Below are positions 35,700 to 45,454 of a stretch of 64,000 nucleotides of DNA, piece by piece (positions within the stretch are counted from its first letter, which is position 1; each line of letters starts with the position of its first letter). Location: the NCBI RefSeq assembly GCF_032401055.1, contig NZ_CP135529.1, forward strand, positions 4,896,501 through 4,960,500, read 5' to 3'. The translations under genes were made by a program, and so were the position numbers. The notes beneath the pieces were generated by a model. It saw only the letters and a list, made by a program, of their open reading frames with translations. It was not told the origin of the DNA and did no database searches. Source of the stretch: Tardiphaga sp. 709 (GTDB lineage Bacteria; Pseudomonadota; Alphaproteobacteria; Rhizobiales; Xanthobacteraceae).

Positions 35700-36863
35700 T
35701 TACTTTCCAGCCGGCGTGATCCGCAGAATCCGTCCCGCTGAACTATCCGTCAGCAGCCACAGTGCGCCGTCCGGTCCTTGCCGGACGTCGCGGATGCGTT
35801 CGTTGAGATTTTGCAGGACGCGTTCTTCGGACGTGACCGTGTTTCCGTTGAGCTGTAGCCGTACCAGCATCTGGCCGGCCAGCGCGCCGGTGAACAGGCT
35901 GCCGCGCCAGCGCGGGAAGAGATCGCCGGTATAGAACGTCATGCCGGACGGGGCGATCGACGGCACCCAGTATTTCACGGGTTGCTCCATGCCCGCCTTC
36001 GACGTGGTTTCGTGGATCTTCGCGCCGGAATAGTCGATGCCGTAGCCGATCACAGGCCAGCCGTAATTCTTGCCCTTGTCGATGATGTTCACTTCATCGC
36101 CGCCGCGCGGCCCGTGCTCGGTCTCCCACAATTCACCGGTCGCCGGATTGATGGCGAGGCCTTGCTGGTTGCGATGACCGTAGCTCCAGATCTCCGGCCT
36201 GGCGCCGTCGCGGCCGACAAATGGATTGTCTTTCGGCACAGATCCATCCGGCGCGATACGGATCAGCTTGCCGAGATGATTATCGAGACTCTGCGCCTGA
36301 TCGCGGCCGCTATAGTGTTCGCCGAGTGTAACAAACAGGTTGCTGTCAGGCGCCTGAACAATACGGCAGCCGTGGTGATTGCCCGACGACAGCGGGCCGT
36401 CCTGGCGAAAGATCACCTTCATGTCGTCGAGGCGCGGCGCAGCGCCGTCGATGAGCTTGCCGCGCGCCACGGCGGTGCGACCGCCGCTGCCCGAACGTTC
36501 CGAGTAGCAGAAGTAGATCGTGGTGTTCTGCGCGTAGTTCTTGTCGGTGATGACATCGAGCAAACCGCCCTGGCCGACGGCCATCACCTCGGGCACGCCT
36601 TTCACCGCAGGCGACAACTGTCCCTGCGGCGAGACGATACGGATGCGACCGGGCCGTTCTGTAACGAGCATGCGGCCCTCGGGCAGGAACGCCAGTGCCC
36701 ATGGATAAGCGAGGCCGGAGGCGACGGTCTGTACTTCGAGCCTGCCGGCCGACGAGCCGAACGAGGTATTTTCGCCACGGGTGGTCGTGGCGATCAGAAG
36801 GCTCGCGGTCACGACGATAGCCGCCGTCAACGTGACGGTGACCCAGATCACGGGCCTTTTCAT
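35700..36863 (-). CDS. PQQ-dependent sugar dehydrogenase (YliI/Asd type)
   Basis: The 387-aa protein has an N-terminal membrane anchor or signal segment ([20 protein letters not shown]) and the six-bladed soluble-glucose-dehydrogenase propeller: [38 protein letters not shown] (His of the active site), [29 protein letters not shown] and [14 protein letters not shown]. coli YliI oxidises aldose sugars with PQQ. No PQQ synthesis genes occur in this window. It is periplasmic by prediction and convergent with the DUF486 gene. Confidence 0.92.
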   Translation of the reverse strand: MKRPVIWVTVTLTAAIVVTASLLIATTTRGENTSFGSSAGRLEVQTVASGLAYPWALAFLPEGRMLVTERPGRIRIVSPQGQLSPAVKGVPEVMAVGQGGLLDVITDKNYAQNTTIYFCYSERSGSGGRTAVARGKLIDGAAPRLDDMKVIFRQDGPLSSGNHHGCRIVQAPDSNLFVTLGEHYSGRDQAQSLDNHLGKLIRIAPDGSVPKDNPFVGRDGARPEIWSYGHRNQQGLAINPATGELWETEHGPRGGDEVNIIDKGKNYGWPVIGYGIDYSGAKIHETTSKAGMEQPVKYWVPSIAPSGMTFYTGDLFPRWRGSLFTGALAGQMLVRLQLNGNTVTSEERVLQNLNERIRDVRQGPDGALWLLTDSSAGRILRITPAGK

Positions 36864-36945
36864 CGGTATGGCTCCATCACGGAGTCGCAGGTTGCATAAG
36901 CGATGCGCGGCATCGCGGCTGAGTGTTTATGAGTTGTGGGGACCG

Positions 36946-37119
36946 TCAGAGCGGCATCGCACTCGCCACCGGGATCGACATCACGGTGAGGGCGAGAATG
37001 ACGCAGAGCGACAGACAACCAACCGCGAGCGACGCCGCGACGGCGTGGGTCAACCGGGTGGATGCGATGGACGTGGGGCGCGCCTGAAATCCTGCACCCA
37101 CGCGAAGCGACCGTATCAT
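36946..37119 (-). CDS. Small membrane protein of unknown function
   Basis: The 57-aa product has a basic N-terminus and one hydrophobic segment (AVAASLAVGCLSLCVILALT). AAGGA lies 9 nt before the ATG at 37119, which supports that start over 37152. It stands alone. No family is recognised. Confidence 0.5.
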   Translation of the reverse strand: MIRSLRVGAGFQARPTSIASTRLTHAVAASLAVGCLSLCVILALTVMSIPVASAMPL

Positions 37120-37259
37120 GGCCGTAAATCCTTCAAATCGCGGGCGAATCACCCGCGTGCTACAAATTCGCAGCTGCGGCAGGCGAGATTTGGGCGGGAT
37201 TGGCCGTAACTATGGCAGGAAAATGGCATTCACGGCGTTTATGCCCGCTATTTCAGGAC

Positions 37260-37913
37260 CTAAGCGTCGGCGACTACGTCCAAAGTATCGTATTCCGACG
37301 ATGTCGGATGCCAGTCCATGGTGATAAAGCCCGGCTGGGTCTCCACCAGTCGCAGCCAGCGGCGGATCGACGGAAAGCTGGACAGGTCGAAATCGCACTT
37401 CTCGGCGACGTGGGTGTAACCGTACAGCGCGATGTCGGCGATGGTCAGCTGGCCCGCGGCGAAGAAGTCATGGATCTTGAGGTGATTCTCCATCACCTGC
37501 AGCGCGGCGTAGCCCCGCTCCATCCAGTCTTCCAGCGCGTGGGTCTGCAGGTCGCGACCACCGCGCACCAGGCATAGCCAGAAATAGGCAGCACCGAGAT
37601 TCGGCTCCAGCGCGTGCTGCTCGAAGAACATCCACTGCATGGCTTCGGCACGGTCCATCCGCGATTCCGGCGCCAGAGACGTGCCGATGGCGACATACCA
37701 GAGGATGGCGTTGGATTCGGCGAGATAGCGGCCTTCGGCAATCTCGAGCAGCGGCACCTGGCCGCTGGGATTCTTGGCCAGAAATTCCGGGGTACGGCTC
37801 TCGCCGCGCAGAATGTCCACTTCGATGGCGCGATAAGGCGCGTCCAGGAACGCCAGCGCAAGGCGAACCTTGTAGCTATTGCCAGAGCGCTGCATCGAAT
37901 AGAGTTTGTACAT
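37260..37913 (-). CDS. Glutathione S-transferase family protein
   Basis: The 217-aa protein carries the N-domain YKLYSMQRSGNSYKVRLALAFL with Ser in the SGNSYKV active-site region, the glutathione-site elements QVPLLEI and LAESNAILWYVA, and an intact C-terminal domain (about 90-205). It belongs to the same broad group as the GST at 55.2 kb (both have SGNSYKV/SGNCLKV and GESRTPEFLA). The substrate is unknown. It is one of four GSTs in the window. Confidence 0.9.
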   Translation of the reverse strand: MYKLYSMQRSGNSYKVRLALAFLDAPYRAIEVDILRGESRTPEFLAKNPSGQVPLLEIAEGRYLAESNAILWYVAIGTSLAPESRMDRAEAMQWMFFEQHALEPNLGAAYFWLCLVRGGRDLQTHALEDWMERGYAALQVMENHLKIHDFFAAGQLTIADIALYGYTHVAEKCDFDLSSFPSIRRWLRLVETQPGFITMDWHPTSSEYDTLDVVADA

Positions 37914-38094
37914 TCGCAGATGTTCAATTCATTTCAGGTCAAGGCAACTGCGCGATTGGCCAACGCGTATCGCGGTTAGACAATGATGCTGATGCGAGCC
38001 TGTCGCAAGGCCCAAGGAATGGAAAAAGTCGAAAACGGCTGCGGCAGTCTGGATTGAGAAAAATGTATGTCAGGCAGCATTCCGCAATGGAAGA

Positions 38095-39345
38095 TCACGC
38101 TGCCGCGATCTGTGTGTGAAGGTGCTGCGATGTGCTGTTATTAGCGAGTGCGCGCCGCACCACGATGATATAGAAAACGACCATCACCAGAAAGCCGAGC
38201 GGCAGTTCGATGGCGCCGGCGATGCTGCGCGTCAGCAGCGGCATGATCCAGGTCAATGCGAGCAGGCTGATCTCATAATCGCGAAATCCTGTGCTGAAGC
38301 CGGTTACGATCATGAATGCAATGGCTGGACCGAGAAGCATCAGATCGTAGTCAAGCACGTGCGGCGAAGCGAGAAGGGTTGCGATCAACAGGATTGCGGC
38401 CTTGAGATTTGCGTCACGTGCGACGCGCCACGCCCAGACTGCGCTGGCAATCACGGCGATCGAGACGATGCCCTGGACGAGATACGCGGATAGGATATTT
38501 CCCCTCCACATCCGTATTGCCGCGAATGCGCTCTGCAGTTTCTCGAATCCGACCTGTCCCTGTTCGAGCAGGAGCTGACGCGATGTCTCGGTAACGGATG
38601 CGAAAGCGATCCAGCAGTCGATGCCGAACAAGGCGGTCGTGATACACGTGAGAGCGATGATGGTGATGGTTGCTGCAGCAATGCATCGCCACTGGCCCGC
38701 CGCGAATAACGCCAGCGGAATGACAATGGCAAATTGCGGCTTGTAGGCCATCAGCGCAAACAGGATGCCTGCAAGATAAGGGCGCTGCGGAAGAGCGAGC
38801 AGGGCGCTGCCGAACAGGCCCGCGGTCAAAAAGCCGTTCTGACCATGACCGAGATTGATGAATGCCGCTGGGAACGCCATCGCTACCGGGAGCCACAAGC
38901 GATGGACCGCATCAGGCAGGGCAGCTCGTTTCAGGATCGCCGAGATCACGAACAGGTAGAATACGAAGCTGCCGCCCTGCCAGATAGCAAGCGCGAACGG
39001 GTAGGGGAGCATTGCCAGCGGAGTTGCGACCAGCAGAAAAATCGGCGGATAGAACCAGGCGTAATAGGGGGTATCGCTGCCGAAAAGTTGCTGCTGGCGC
39101 GCGTAGTGCGCCGCTACCGTATAACTATCGTGGGCTTTGCCCTCGAGGGCGAGCGCTCCCGCGGTATAGAAGCTTGAGAAATCGGTCCCGATCGGCTTGC
39201 CGTTGCGGTCGATCACGCCATCCGAGACCGCAATCCAGCCGGCGACGGCCAATATGCCCAGAGCGAGCACGATCAGGCTGTAAGCCCGCACGCGTTCGAG
39301 GGTCAGCCATGCGCCGCTTTCAATGTGCTGCCAGATCCGGATCAT
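38095..39345 (-). CDS. Glycosyltransferase family 87-like polytopic protein (DUF2029)
   Basis: The 416-aa membrane protein has about ten hydrophobic segments and the GT87/DUF2029 pattern: IGTDFSSFYTAGALALEGKAHDSY near residue 52 (the Asp is the probable catalytic base), WFYPPIFLLVATPLAMLPY, LGHGQNGFLTAGLFG, and ASPHVLDYDLMLLGPA. Relatives are polyprenol-phosphate-sugar mannosyltransferases that act on the periplasmic side. Donor and acceptor cannot be deduced. About 175 nt downstream hold no gene. Confidence 0.85.
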   Translation of the reverse strand: MIRIWQHIESGAWLTLERVRAYSLIVLALGILAVAGWIAVSDGVIDRNGKPIGTDFSSFYTAGALALEGKAHDSYTVAAHYARQQQLFGSDTPYYAWFYPPIFLLVATPLAMLPYPFALAIWQGGSFVFYLFVISAILKRAALPDAVHRLWLPVAMAFPAAFINLGHGQNGFLTAGLFGSALLALPQRPYLAGILFALMAYKPQFAIVIPLALFAAGQWRCIAAATITIIALTCITTALFGIDCWIAFASVTETSRQLLLEQGQVGFEKLQSAFAAIRMWRGNILSAYLVQGIVSIAVIASAVWAWRVARDANLKAAILLIATLLASPHVLDYDLMLLGPAIAFMIVTGFSTGFRDYEISLLALTWIMPLLTRSIAGAIELPLGFLVMVVFYIIVVRRALANNSTSQHLHTQIAAA

Positions 39346-39520
39346 TCTAAGGGTGCATTTTGGCTCAAATCGTCGATTGCGGCGTGCGGTTGACGCTACC
39401 GGCCCCCGTTTAACGCTTGCTGAATTGCATCACTTCCAGATGTGTTTTTGCCCAAGCTTCTTGCGATGCAACGTCGCACGCACTAGGGTGCGCCGATCCC
39501 AGCAGGATCAGCCATTTTGA

Positions 39521-40765
<1,245 letters not shown>

Positions 40766-40774
40766 CAAAACCTG

Positions 40775-40846
40775 CCCCGAAACTTTTGACGATTTCGGGG
40801 CTTATTCCAGGAAGCGCCTTGTTTTCGACACGGCGCTTCCTTCTTG
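40775..40846 (+). terminator. Tandem hairpins between aspC and a DUF992 gene
   Basis: Hairpin 1 is CCCCGAAA/TTTCGGGG (40775-40782 and 40793-40800). Hairpin 2 is GGAAGCGCC/GGCGCTTCC (40810-40818 and 40832-40840) and runs into TTCTTGT. The second may be a terminator for aspC, or both may form the 5' leader of the DUF992 transcript. Confidence 0.55.
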
Positions 40847-40884
40847 TCCCCCCGCTATCAAAATCCCCAAGGTGGAGTAACACT

Positions 40885-41412
40885 ATGCGACTTTCCAAGA
40901 TGTTCGGCCTGACGGCCGTGGCCTTTGCGGCGTCGGTTGCGACCGCAAATGCACAGCAGCCTGGCAGCGTTCAGGTTGGCGTGCTGGAGTGCCGTGGCGG
41001 CCAGAACGTCGGCTACGTGGTCGGTTCGAATGCGCACCTCAATTGCGTCTTCCAGAGCGCCGGTGGCCGCGCCGAAGGTTACGTCGCGAACATCCGCCGT
41101 TTCGGCCTTGATCTCGGCTTCACCGAAAACACCACGGTGCAGTGGGCTGCATTCGCTCCGACCACCCGCGTGCCGCGCGGCGCACTGGCCGGCAGCTACG
41201 GCGGCGTTGGTACCAACGCATCGGTTGGCCTCGGTTTCGGCGGCAACTTCCTCGTTGGCGGTCCGGGCAACACCTATTCGCTGCAGCCGATCTCGGTGCA
41301 GGGCCAGACCGGTCTGAACGTCGCCAGCGGCATCGTTCAGCTCGAACTGGAAGCGACCGGTCCGGTCAGCGGTCATCGTCGCCACAAGCGTGGTCATCGT
41401 AGCCACCGCTAA
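40885..41412 (+). CDS. Secreted DUF992 protein, first of two
   Basis: The 175-aa product has a Sec signal peptide (LTAVAFAASVATANAQ). It then has the DUF992 core: VQVGVLECRGGQNVGYVVGSNAHLNC with its two cysteines, FGLDLGFTENTTVQWAAFAP and a Gly-rich region (FLVGGPGNTYSLQPISVQGQTGLNVASG). A His/Arg/Lys-rich tail (GHRRHKRGHRSHR) is absent from the second copy. GGAG precedes ATG 40885. Function is unknown; it is periplasmic or outer-membrane associated. Confidence 0.9.
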   Translation: MRLSKMFGLTAVAFAASVATANAQQPGSVQVGVLECRGGQNVGYVVGSNAHLNCVFQSAGGRAEGYVANIRRFGLDLGFTENTTVQWAAFAPTTRVPRGALAGSYGGVGTNASVGLGFGGNFLVGGPGNTYSLQPISVQGQTGLNVASGIVQLELEATGPVSGHRRHKRGHRSHR

Positions 41413-41452
41413 GTGATTGCTGCGATCGTGTAAGCGATCGGCAAGGTTAACG

Positions 41453-41481
41453 AAAAGGCCCGCGCGAGCGGGCCTTTTTTG
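41453..41481 (+). terminator. Intrinsic terminator after the first DUF992 gene
   Basis: GGCCCGC (41457-41463), a GCGA loop, then GCGGGCC (41468-41474) and six T residues. Confidence 0.92.
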
Positions 41482-41613
41482 TTGCGCGCGCCACATGCGT
41501 GGCGCTGTCATTGAGCGGTATCATTGGCTATGGATAGTTCAGTTGACGCGGATGTGATTGAAGCCTCCGCGTCAAGGATCCCTGCATCACACCGTTCACC
41601 CGGAGATCACTCG

Positions 41614-42084
41614 ATGAGCCGCCTTTCGCTCCTTCTCGGCCTTGCCGCCTCGACCTTCGTTGCCTTCAGCGCGCAAGCCCAGCAGCCCGTTCAACTCGGC
41701 GTCCTGAATTGCCGCGGCGGCGCCAGTGTCGGTTTCGTCGTTGGGTCGGTTACCAATCTCGGCTGCGTCCTTACCGGTACCGGCCGTCCGGATCAGCCTT
41801 ATGTCGCAACCATCCGTAAGGTGGGTATCGATCTCGGCATCACCCAGGAAACCGCACTGTCATGGGCCGTGTTCGCACCGGTGAACTATGCCGGTCAGGG
41901 CGATCTGTCCGGCAACTATGCCGGCGCACAGGGTTCAGCCTCGTTCGGTGTCGGCCTCGGCGCCAACGTGCTGGTGGGCGGTTCGCAGAATTCGATCGCG
42001 CTGCAGCCGCTCAGCCTGCAGGGTTCGACCGGTCTCAATGTTGCCGCCGGTCTCGAAAGCCTGGAACTGCGCCCAGGCCGCTGA
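41614..42084 (+). CDS. Secreted DUF992 protein, second of two
   Basis: This 156-aa paralogue has a signal peptide (LLGLAASTFVAFSAQAQ) and the same core (VQLGVLNCRGGASVGFVVGS, VGIDLGITQETALSWAVFAP, VLVGGSQNSIALQPLSLQG). It differs in lacking the basic tail of the first copy. It has its own upstream region and terminator, so the two are separate transcription units from a duplication. A CGGAGA site precedes ATG 41614. Confidence 0.9.
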   Translation: MSRLSLLLGLAASTFVAFSAQAQQPVQLGVLNCRGGASVGFVVGSVTNLGCVLTGTGRPDQPYVATIRKVGIDLGITQETALSWAVFAPVNYAGQGDLSGNYAGAQGSASFGVGLGANVLVGGSQNSIALQPLSLQGSTGLNVAAGLESLELRPGR

Positions 42085-42112
42085 TCGCCACAACGGTCGC
42101 TTGAACGCGTCC

Positions 42113-42147
42113 AATCCGGCTTCGCCATATGCGGAGCCGGATTTTTC
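42113..42147 (+). terminator. Intrinsic terminator after the second DUF992 gene
   Basis: Stem TCCGGCT-t-CGC / GCG-g-AGCCGGA (about 42115-42141) followed by TTTTT. Confidence 0.8.
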
Positions 42148-42280
42148 GTATCGCGATCCCACCACATTTGATTGTGCCTGCCGCATCGCAGCGACGTTTC
42201 CGTCTTGCCAAATGTCCGGACCGGGTCGAGCATCGATGGCCGACCCAATCACGGGCCGAGCTCCAGACAAGGAGGCGGCA

Positions 42281-44344
42281 ATGGGACAAGACCTGAGAAG
42301 TCCCCGCGGTCCACAAGGCAATGCCGCAAGGTGCATTGCGCTGGTGGGCCCCTTCCAGAGCGGAAAAACCACACTGCTTGAAGCGATCATGGCCCGTACC
42401 GGGGCGATCCCGCGGGCCGGCAGCGTCGATAACGGTACGAGTATCGGCGATGCCAATGCGGAAGCCAGAGCCCACAAGATGGGCGTCGGCCTCACCGCGG
42501 CCACTACCACTTTCATGGGCGACAGCTACACATTCATCGACTGTCCGGGCTCGGTGGAGTTCGCACATGACATGCGCGCGGCATTGCCCGCCGTCGACGC
42601 AGCCATCGTGGTTTGCGAGGCAGATGCGCGAAAATTGCCGCAGCTGCAATTGATCCTGCGCGAACTCGAAGACCTGGGCATTCCCAGATTTCTGTTTCTC
42701 AACAAGATCGACCGCGCCCACAAGCGTGTGCGCGAGACGCTAGCCACATTGCAGCCGGCCTCGCGCGTGCCGCTGGTGCTGCGGCAGATCCCGATCTGGA
42801 ACGGCGACCTGGTCGCCGGTTTCGTCGATCTAGCGCTGGAGCGCGCTTTCGTCTACCGCGAGCATAAGGCGTCCGAGGTCATCAAGCTCGAAGGCGGCGA
42901 TCTCGACCGCGAGAAGGAAGCGCGTTTCTCCATGCTGGAGAAGCTTGCGGATCACGACGACGCGCTGATGGAGCAGTTGCTTGACGACATCGCGCCGCCG
43001 GCCGACGCGGTGTTCGACGATCTCGCGCGCGAATTGCGCGAAGGCCTGATCTGTCCGGTGCTGCTGGGCTCGGCGATGCGCGAGAACGGCGTGCTGCGGC
43101 TGATGAAGGCGTTACGCCATGAGGCACCCGGCGTGGCCGAGACGGCGAAGCGTCTCGGCGTGCCCGACAGCAAGGATGCGATCGGTTACGTGTTCAAGAG
43201 CAGCCATCTGCAGCATGGCGGCAAGCTGTCTTACGCGCGCTTGCTGAGTGGTCATCTCGATGATGGTGCAACATTGCTGTCCTCGCCCGGCGAAAGCGGG
43301 CGCGTCTCCGGCATTCTTTCGGCGAGCGGCGGACATGACAGCAAGCGCGCATCGGCCGAAGCGGGCGAGACCGTCGCGCTCGGCAAGCTCGATCATGTCA
43401 GGACCGGCGACACGATCTCGACCGGCAAGACCGTGCCGGCGCCTCTGGTGAATGTCGTGGCTGCGTCGCCGGTGCTGGCTATGGCGCTGGCGTCGGCCGA
43501 TCGCAAGGACGACGTCAAGCTCGGCCAGGCGCTGTTGCGGCTGACCGAGGAAGATCCGTCACTTGCGGTGGTCAATAACGCGCAGACCCATGACGTGGTG
43601 TTGTGGGGGCAGGGCGAGATGCATCTGCGCGTGGCGATGGAGCGTCTGCACGAACGCTTCGGCATCAACGTCAAATCCCATGCGCCGGTCATCGGCTATC
43701 AGGAGACCATCCGCAAACCGATCACCCAGCGCGGCAGGCACAAGAAACAGTCCGGTGGTCACGGCCAGTTTGGCGACGTTGTGCTTGAGATTGGCCCGTT
43801 GCCGCGCGGCGAAGGCTTTGCATTCCAGGAAAAGGTGGTCGGTGGCGCGGTGCCGCGCAACTACATTCCCGCGGTGCAGGAAGGCGTCGTCGACGGGCTG
43901 CAGCGTGGCCCGCTCGGTTTCCCCGTCATCGACGTGCAGGTGACGCTCACCGACGGGTCCTATCACAGCGTCGATTCTTCCGATCAGGCGTTCCGGACGG
44001 CTGCCCGCATCGGTTTCACCGAGGCGCTGCCGCAATGCCAGCCGGTGCTGCTGGAGCCGATCCATACGGTGGAGATCGTCTGTCCCACCGAGGCCACGGC
44101 CAAGGTCAACGCCATCCTGTCAGGACGGCGCGGCCAGATCCTCGGTTTCGACACCCGGGACAACTGGCCGGGCTGGGACACGGTGCGCGCGCTGTTGCCG
44201 GAAGCGGAGATCGGCGATCTGATCGTTGAACTCCGATCGGCCACCGCCGGTGCCGGCAGCTTCACCCGCAGCTTCGACCATATGGCCGAAGTCTCGGGCC
44301 GCACTGCCGACCAGATCGTTGCGGCGCATCGGGTAGCAGCTTAG
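42281..44344 (+). CDS. Elongation factor G-like GTPase
   Basis: The 687-aa translational GTPase has the EF-G layout: G domain (1-270), domain II (about 290-385, SKRASAEAGETVALGKLDHV), then III, IV and V (GGHGQFGDVVLEIGPLP; ATAKVNAILSGRRGQILGFD). G1 is GPFQSGKT (23-30), G3 is DCPGS (87-91) and G4 is NKID (141-144). Canonical EF-G has AHIDAGKTT and DTPGH, so the catalytic His is replaced by Ser here, as in the divergent EF-G2-like paralogues. The true role is unknown. AAGGAGG precedes ATG 42281; a longer frame to 41888 overlaps the DUF992 gene and is rejected. Confidence 0.9.
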   Translation: MGQDLRSPRGPQGNAARCIALVGPFQSGKTTLLEAIMARTGAIPRAGSVDNGTSIGDANAEARAHKMGVGLTAATTTFMGDSYTFIDCPGSVEFAHDMRAALPAVDAAIVVCEADARKLPQLQLILRELEDLGIPRFLFLNKIDRAHKRVRETLATLQPASRVPLVLRQIPIWNGDLVAGFVDLALERAFVYREHKASEVIKLEGGDLDREKEARFSMLEKLADHDDALMEQLLDDIAPPADAVFDDLARELREGLICPVLLGSAMRENGVLRLMKALRHEAPGVAETAKRLGVPDSKDAIGYVFKSSHLQHGGKLSYARLLSGHLDDGATLLSSPGESGRVSGILSASGGHDSKRASAEAGETVALGKLDHVRTGDTISTGKTVPAPLVNVVAASPVLAMALASADRKDDVKLGQALLRLTEEDPSLAVVNNAQTHDVVLWGQGEMHLRVAMERLHERFGINVKSHAPVIGYQETIRKPITQRGRHKKQSGGHGQFGDVVLEIGPLPRGEGFAFQEKVVGGAVPRNYIPAVQEGVVDGLQRGPLGFPVIDVQVTLTDGSYHSVDSSDQAFRTAARIGFTEALPQCQPVLLEPIHTVEIVCPTEATAKVNAILSGRRGQILGFDTRDNWPGWDTVRALLPEAEIGDLIVELRSATAGAGSFTRSFDHMAEVSGRTADQIVAAHRVAA

Positions 44345-44355
44345 TACAGTGGCCC

Positions 44356-44862
44356 ATGACGCTTGGACCGCGGGTTGTGATCATCGGCAATAGCGGCTCG
44401 GGCAAGAGCACGCTGGCGCGGCAGCTTGAAAGCCGCGTCGGCGGCGAACGGACCGATCTCGATCATATCCATTGGCTGGACAGGGTCGGTGCGAAGCGCG
44501 ACGAGGAGGAAGCAAAGGAGCGGGTTGCTGCCCTTGCCGCCAAGCCGAACTGGATCATCGAAGGCGTCTATGGCTGGCTGGCGGAAGCCGCGTTTCCGCG
44601 AGCGACCGCGCTGATCTGGCTCGACATGAGCCCGCAGGTCTGCCGCGACAGTCTGGCCGTGCGTGGCCCCTTGCGCGGCGCGACAGCCGAGGAGCATGCC
44701 GACTTTCTCGGATGGGCGGAGGACTACTGGCAGCGATCGACGCCCACGTCGTTTGCCGGCCATCAGGCACTGTTCGCGCAATTCCCGAACGCGAAGATCA
44801 GGTTCGGTGACCGAACCGCCGTCGATGATTTCTTGGCGAACCTGGCCGGGATCGGTCCGTAG
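44356..44862 (+). CDS. Small P-loop ATPase / adenylate kinase-like protein
   Basis: The 168-aa protein begins with a Walker A motif (GNSGSGKST, residues 11-19) and has the DLDHIHWLD and IIEGVYGW motifs typical of bacterial topology-modulation/FlaR-like or adenylate-kinase-related proteins. The lid helix is short. It starts 12 nt after the EF-G-like gene on the same strand and is probably co-transcribed with it. The substrate is unknown. Confidence 0.85.
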   Translation: MTLGPRVVIIGNSGSGKSTLARQLESRVGGERTDLDHIHWLDRVGAKRDEEEAKERVAALAAKPNWIIEGVYGWLAEAAFPRATALIWLDMSPQVCRDSLAVRGPLRGATAEEHADFLGWAEDYWQRSTPTSFAGHQALFAQFPNAKIRFGDRTAVDDFLANLAGIGP

Positions 44863-45032
44863 CTGCACGTTTTCCGGTCGCCAGTATATGGCTGCCTATC
44901 CCGAACGCCCCTTGCCCATCTGATATCGCTCTTGAACAAGATGTGACGACTTGGCGGGGGACGATCCAGAACAATGCTGACTTCGCCGAGCAATCTTGCG
45001 CTCGCTTCTGCGCTTGCCCGCTATACCATTTC

Positions 45033-45073
45033 AAACGTCTTCAATGATGTTTTAAACATCATTGAAGACGTTT
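45033..45073. promoter_or_regulatory. 41-bp perfect palindrome upstream of the XRE regulator (likely operator)
   Basis: AAACGTCTTCAATGATGTTT (45033-45052), a single T, then its exact reverse complement (45054-45073). The right arm contains TTGAAG (45062-45067); TATAAG at 45083-45088 would make a possible promoter with a 15-nt spacer, on the short side. An XRE dimer site covering the -35 element would allow autorepression. As RNA the same sequence could form a strong hairpin. It is AT-rich compared with its surroundings. The rest of the gap from 44863 holds no gene. Confidence 0.7.
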
Positions 45074-45111
45074 TGTATTTGATATAAGACTCTCTAAACA
45101 GGAAGCTTAGC

Positions 45112-45399
45112 TTGATCACATCGTTTCAGATGCGCGCAGCGCGGGCGTTGCTGGGGATCGATCAAAAGCGGCTGGCGGAACTGGCCGGCGTCTCGCTGCC
45201 TACGATTCAGCGCATGGAAGCGAGTGATGGCAACGTCAGAGGCGTGGTGGATTCGCTGATCAAGGTTGTCGATGCCCTCGATCGCTCAGGCGTCGATTTG
45301 ATCGGCGAGAACGTTCGCAGCGATTCCGGCGGACGAGGGGTGAGGCTGAAACAGCCCGGTCCACCACCGAAACTTGAAGAGCCAAAGCTGACGGATTGA
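45112..45399 (+). CDS. XRE-family helix-turn-helix regulator
   Basis: The 95-aa product, from a TTG start preceded by AGGAAG (an ATG at 45130 is a shorter alternative), contains a HTH of XRE type: QMRAARALLGIDQKRLAELA and GVSLPTIQRMEASDGNVRGV (recognition helix about 28-40). The Pro/Lys-rich tail is disordered. It lies between a perfect palindrome and a SulP transporter gene 55 nt downstream, and similar XRE-SulP pairs occur in other alphaproteobacteria, so it probably controls itself and the transporter. Confidence 0.85.
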   Translation: MITSFQMRAARALLGIDQKRLAELAGVSLPTIQRMEASDGNVRGVVDSLIKVVDALDRSGVDLIGENVRSDSGGRGVRLKQPGPPPKLEEPKLTD

Positions 45400-45454
45400 G
45401 AACGGGCCGCGGCCTCGATCGAGATTCGCGGCGAGTGACAGGGGCGAGTCGGGA

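Noticed and set aside
41888-42280. N-terminal extension of the EF-G-like frame
   Set aside because: It overlaps the DUF992 gene and an intrinsic terminator. The AAGGAGG site before 42281 marks the real start.
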